From NCBI GenBank assembly GCA_020746875.1, contig JAGTJL010000010.1, positions 1,364,001 to 1,428,000 on the forward strand: a stretch of DNA of 64,000 bases. The letters run 5' to 3'. A model generated the notes under the pieces. The model searched no databases. It saw nothing but the letters and a program-made list of their open reading frames with translations, and was not told the DNA's origin. Positions 60,330 to 64,000 of this stretch are shown here, piece by piece. The translations under genes and the position numbers were made by a program. The stretch is from Rhexocercosporidium sp. MPI-PUGE-AT-0058 (lineage: Eukaryota; Ascomycota; Leotiomycetes; Helotiales). Within the stretch, counting starts at the first letter, position 1; each line of letters begins with the position of its first letter.

Positions 60330-63300
60330 ATGGTATGTTTGATGATGTAGAATTCTTTTGTGGTACAAGATCATTGCTGATTCTTTCTCGCAGACGTCCA
60401 AATCCCGCGCTGCGCAAGAGCAGCTTGCGCTATTGGAGAAGCAAGCCGCACCGTTCGAGGACCAGCTTGTTGAAGCTGCGAAATTCATTGGGCTTGGGTT
60501 GCATACAGTCTGCGAGTCTGCAGGAGATGGAATTGATGGAGAGGAGGGAGAATGCGCGATTCTATATCATGGCAGGGAAGAATGGCTTTTGAGGTGGTTG
60601 TTGAAGAGACTACAAGCTCCAAGTGATGAGATTCCAAGGTGGGCAGAGCAATTCATGTACGAGGTGCTTTACTGACTAAATGCAGGAGTACACCCTCATC
60701 ATGGCGAATTTTATGTCATTTGCTGAGAAAGATACCACTCCCAAATGCTGCTCGAATTTTGGTCGAACGACAGTTTCTCTCGATCATACGACGAAGTCTA
60801 GAGGAAGCACAGAAAATTGCAAAACTTGCCATGGTTCCCAGATCAAATTCCGAGTCCAGCGCAACCGAGCAGGAGACCGTGAAGGCATCCAAGAAAAGGA
60901 GAAGGTCTGGGGAATTAGTGACAAGGACCAGCACGTCAGAGAGCACCAGACTGTCAAGCCTACTTGACGCCATATTTTCTGCAGTGAACTGTGTGGTGCA
61001 AAATACCAAGGCGACATCACTTACTCTGGACCGGGAACGAAGTTCGGCATTCTCGGCAGAGTATATGAAGACTGTGATCAGGACGACAGCTGAAGAGGCA
61101 TCTACTACCTTGGGATTGTGGCTGTCTCTATGCCATACTGCTCTACCACAAGTTGGAGGCCTAGCATCCGTTGAATCTTGGCTCTCTCCATTCATCGAAG
61201 TATGGAACTCGCACATTACAGTTGACGCTCCTCATCTACAGTTTTCGCTTCACACCACAAGACCCCTTCTAAACCTTCTTCGATCCTCAAAAGATAACAA
61301 CTTCCCATCCTCCTGGACCCAGCAGTCAGAGATTCTGGTGGCAAGTAATATCGTGATACCAGCGAAAGCCGATCAAACCCTATTGGAGACCCTGACTAAA
61401 GCATCTGTACTGCAAAATGTGGGAAATGCACCGCTGTTGTTTGACATAGCGATTCGGGCAGTGCAGCCGACTGGGTCTGCAAGGAGACGGAAAGCACCCG
61501 ATGAGAAGTTCTTGCAGTCTGTTTTTGGATCCCTGAAAGCTTCAATGTCGAATGTGAAAGGGGATAATGGGAAGCAGATATGTGAAATGTTGCAGTTGGC
61601 AATCAATCACAAGCTCGGTAAGCTTGACTTTGGGGAGTAATCACGCAAGAACTTATGCTAATGACAATAGATTTGGATCTTGCTATTTTACGAAATATAT
61701 TTTCTGAGCGTGCTGTGGCCGATTGGGATATTCTAGCCACCCTCATCGAACTAGATGCGAACGTCTTCCTCCTAGACGAAGGCACAGTGCTGCTACACCA
61801 ACTTTTGGAAGCTATAACGAAAGCTTCCTTATCTCTAAGTTGGTCGGACATTCAGGAAATGGTCGTCTCGACGGTACTTGTGCCGCTCATGCGAGAATTC
61901 GCCAAAGCCCGTGACCTCTCAGGCTTCATACGGTACTGGTTCACACAACTCATTGCTTACGAGACCCTTCGTGAGAATGCGGACATGGCTCTTTTCAGTG
62001 CCTGGGAGGATGAAGCTCTTCAAATCGAACTCCAAAAACTAATGGAACCGTCATTGAATGTCTCTCAGATTATCAAAATCCTCGACTGGCTGGCAGAAGA
62101 AGTCTCAGAGCATCCCGATGCAGTTTGCGTCATTCTCGAAGTTATTGCTGGATCTATTTCTGGTGAAGAGCAAGTTGTTGATGCCGTCAACTCGCGCCTG
62201 TACCATATTATGTTTGATGACAATGCAGCAGACAAGCTCAATCCGAGGTACAGGTGGCGCTCCTGGAGAATCATCTCACATACTTTGACCTGGATCGAGA
62301 TGGGAGATTTGAGCAAGCTTGGTGCGCTATGGGAAGACAAAGCGAGTCCATTTGACTCGCTATCGGGCCTTTCCAAATCCGGGAGCATTCTCAAGATCAA
62401 GCCTAAGGACAAGAGGGGCCTGGAATCGCTTGAGATCTTCCGATTCGCTTGCGCGGCTTGGACAGCGGCAACCAAACGGAGGAGATCCGTCGACTCTTTA
62501 CAATCTCTGGACAAACCTACCATTCTTGGGTTTCTACGAGGTTTAGCCAAAGACATAAGTCAGTTCATAACTGACCTTCAGGAGAACAAGGACCTTGGAG
62601 ATGAAATTTGTGGCTTGAAGCAGAATTCTTTGCAAAGAGGAAAAGGCTGGTTGATTTGGGCACTCGTTCGATGCTTGTTTGTTGAGCACCAGGATGTTCT
62701 TGTGTAAGTTGACTGCACTTCCGCTGTCGAGTCTTTTCGTTAACCGAACAGTATCTTCCTCGCATCTGAAGTGAAAATCTTTTCAGAGATACTAGAACAC
62801 ATTTTCTTGATAGCTTCGGTGACCTGTTCCGCAAATGAATCGACAGTTTCTAGTAGTTGGCTTGAGAAGAACCCAAAAGCCTTCCAGGACATTTGGAGGC
62901 TTGCTTTACGTGGAGGAGCGTCGACTTTGAGAAGCGACATCCCGGACTCCATCAACAACCCGATATTCACTCATAGCGGACTCACTAGTAATTATACCCT
63001 TGCCGATATGTAATTCGAAGTCATATTAACCAGTTCCAGAAATATTTGTCAATATAATCCTGAGTCACGAAACGAATCTCACCAATCCCTTCCTTAAAAC
63101 CCCGGGAAATAATGCGTTTGCCATCCGTAGTCTGAATGATTTAACTGTCGATGAAATCCCCAAGGAGTATCGAGGTCGAATTATGTCAAGCTGGCTGCCA
63201 ACAGACAAAGCTGCCGAATCTAAGGATGGCCTCTCGTACGGATCAACCGTTCTGAATAATGGTGTTCTCTTCTTGAAGAGGAAAATCATGCGTCGCCCCA

Positions 63301-64000
63301 AGCTTTATGAAGTATGGTACTCGCTTTTCTGTATTTTGGACTGATCACTGATATGACTTAGGGAATGAAATTCCAAGAGCTCATTGACTTTGCGGATACT
63401 CTTGCTGAGGCGGAACTCCCAAGTCGGTTTGACAATCTTGCTTCGCTGAAAGACTTGGCTCGACTGACATTTGTGTAAGTGAGCATGCTTCTTTGCGATC
63501 TTAGATACTAATATGTGAAGATCCGCACTCCAAGCTGTCGACCAACCTCGGAGCAGTACTTACCTCTCTGATGCATTCAAGAAGATTCAGAGGAAAGCCA
63601 ACAAAGCTATCGAGAAGAAGAAGCATAAGATGAACTTCGCTGTCATCACGATGTTCGAAGTTGCGCTAAGCGCCTTCCATCAGAAAGCAGCTGCCTTGCA
63701 TGATCTGAATATCGTCCGAAAAGATGACTTGGATAGTGTGACTGCTTCTTTCAAAGATTGCATTCTATCCCAATTTAAGGACTTACTTCCCAATCTCCAG
63801 AAAGAAAACGCAAACGACACTCTGCTAGTTCTGAGCATCATCGGTGCTCTTTCTACACTTGGTGTGGATAACTCGAGGCTCACTGGACTCGAGGATGTAG
63901 CAGCAGCCCTGGTGGTCTCAGCTGGCAAAACGAGCAACCACTTTGGAGAGCGGCTACAGACCTTCATGGTGATACATGGACCCAAAGCCGATGACAGCAC
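60330..64000 (+). CDS. URB2/NPA2-like nucleolar pre-ribosome assembly protein (3' end outside window)
   Basis: Eight exons are visible (60330..60332, 60394..60638, 60686..61617, 61671..62703, 62752..62987, 63034..63311, 63362..63474, 63521..64000+), about 1106 aa before the window ends. All junctions keep phase. The protein is a long helical repeat scaffold, as expected of Urb2/Npa2, which helps assemble early 60S pre-ribosomes in the nucleolus. Evidence is wording and size: QLVEAAKFIGLGLHTV, REEWLLRWLLKRLQ, LLRKIPLPNAARILVERQFL, a KKRRR patch that could serve nuclear entry, and SSTYLSDAFKKIQRKANKAI. No catalytic motif is seen. The start codon appears to sit alone in a 3 nt coding exon (ATG directly followed by GTATGT), because no other in-frame Met fits upstream of the conserved N-terminus. 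The assignment is by resemblance; another large nucleolar solenoid is possible. Confidence 0.72.

Overview
The window is nuclear DNA of a filamentous ascomycete (Pezizomycotina). Genes are split by short introns (about 45-110 bp, GT..AG, often with a CTAAC-like branch site), and intergenic spaces are large (up to 4.9 kb) and rich in pyrimidine tracts and pentanucleotide repeats. Fungus-specific families are present: trifunctional TrpC, Zn(II)2Cys6 regulators, a HET-domain relic and a 2EXR protein. Protein wording suggests Leotiomycetes (Helotiales-like), but this is an impression, not a search result. No tRNA, rRNA, CRISPR array or intact transposon was found. All gene models were spliced by hand from the sequence, checking reading phase at every junction.

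Layout. 0-8.6 kb: trpC (minus) and the nuclear-pore gene NUP192 (plus), divergent from a 400 bp shared promoter. 8.6-16.7 kb: mostly non-coding, holding one 2EXR/F-box-like gene and a cluster of period-5 repeats. 16.7-21.3 kb: a large Ser/Thr-rich surface protein (plus) and a bicupin quercetinase-like dioxygenase (minus). 21.3-29.2 kb: an accessory stretch with a broken aldo-keto reductase, an intact unusual protein with an SH3 domain and four membrane segments, and a decayed HET gene. 30.1-39.1 kb: TIM9 (minus), a Sac7-like RhoGAP (plus) and a nine-exon Zn2Cys6 regulator (minus). 41.6-46.5 kb: a conserved fungal protein of unknown function, then a second, atypical zinc-cluster regulator. 48.3-51.3 kb: an F-box/ankyrin relic and a small secreted protein. 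52.4-60.0 kb: the group I G-protein alpha subunit (minus), a single-pass membrane protein (plus) and the cristae protein MIC10 (minus). 60.3 kb to the end: a large nucleolar URB2/NPA2-like gene that runs off the window.

The core genes are housekeeping functions (tryptophan synthesis, nuclear pore, mitochondrial import and cristae shape, ribosome assembly) and signalling (G alpha, RhoGAP, two regulators). They do not form a biosynthetic cluster. The most notable points are the SH3/four-helix membrane protein lying between two pseudogenes, the conserved 351-residue orphan protein, several very small coding exons (3, 8, 15 and 20 nt), and the recurrent period-5 microsatellites.
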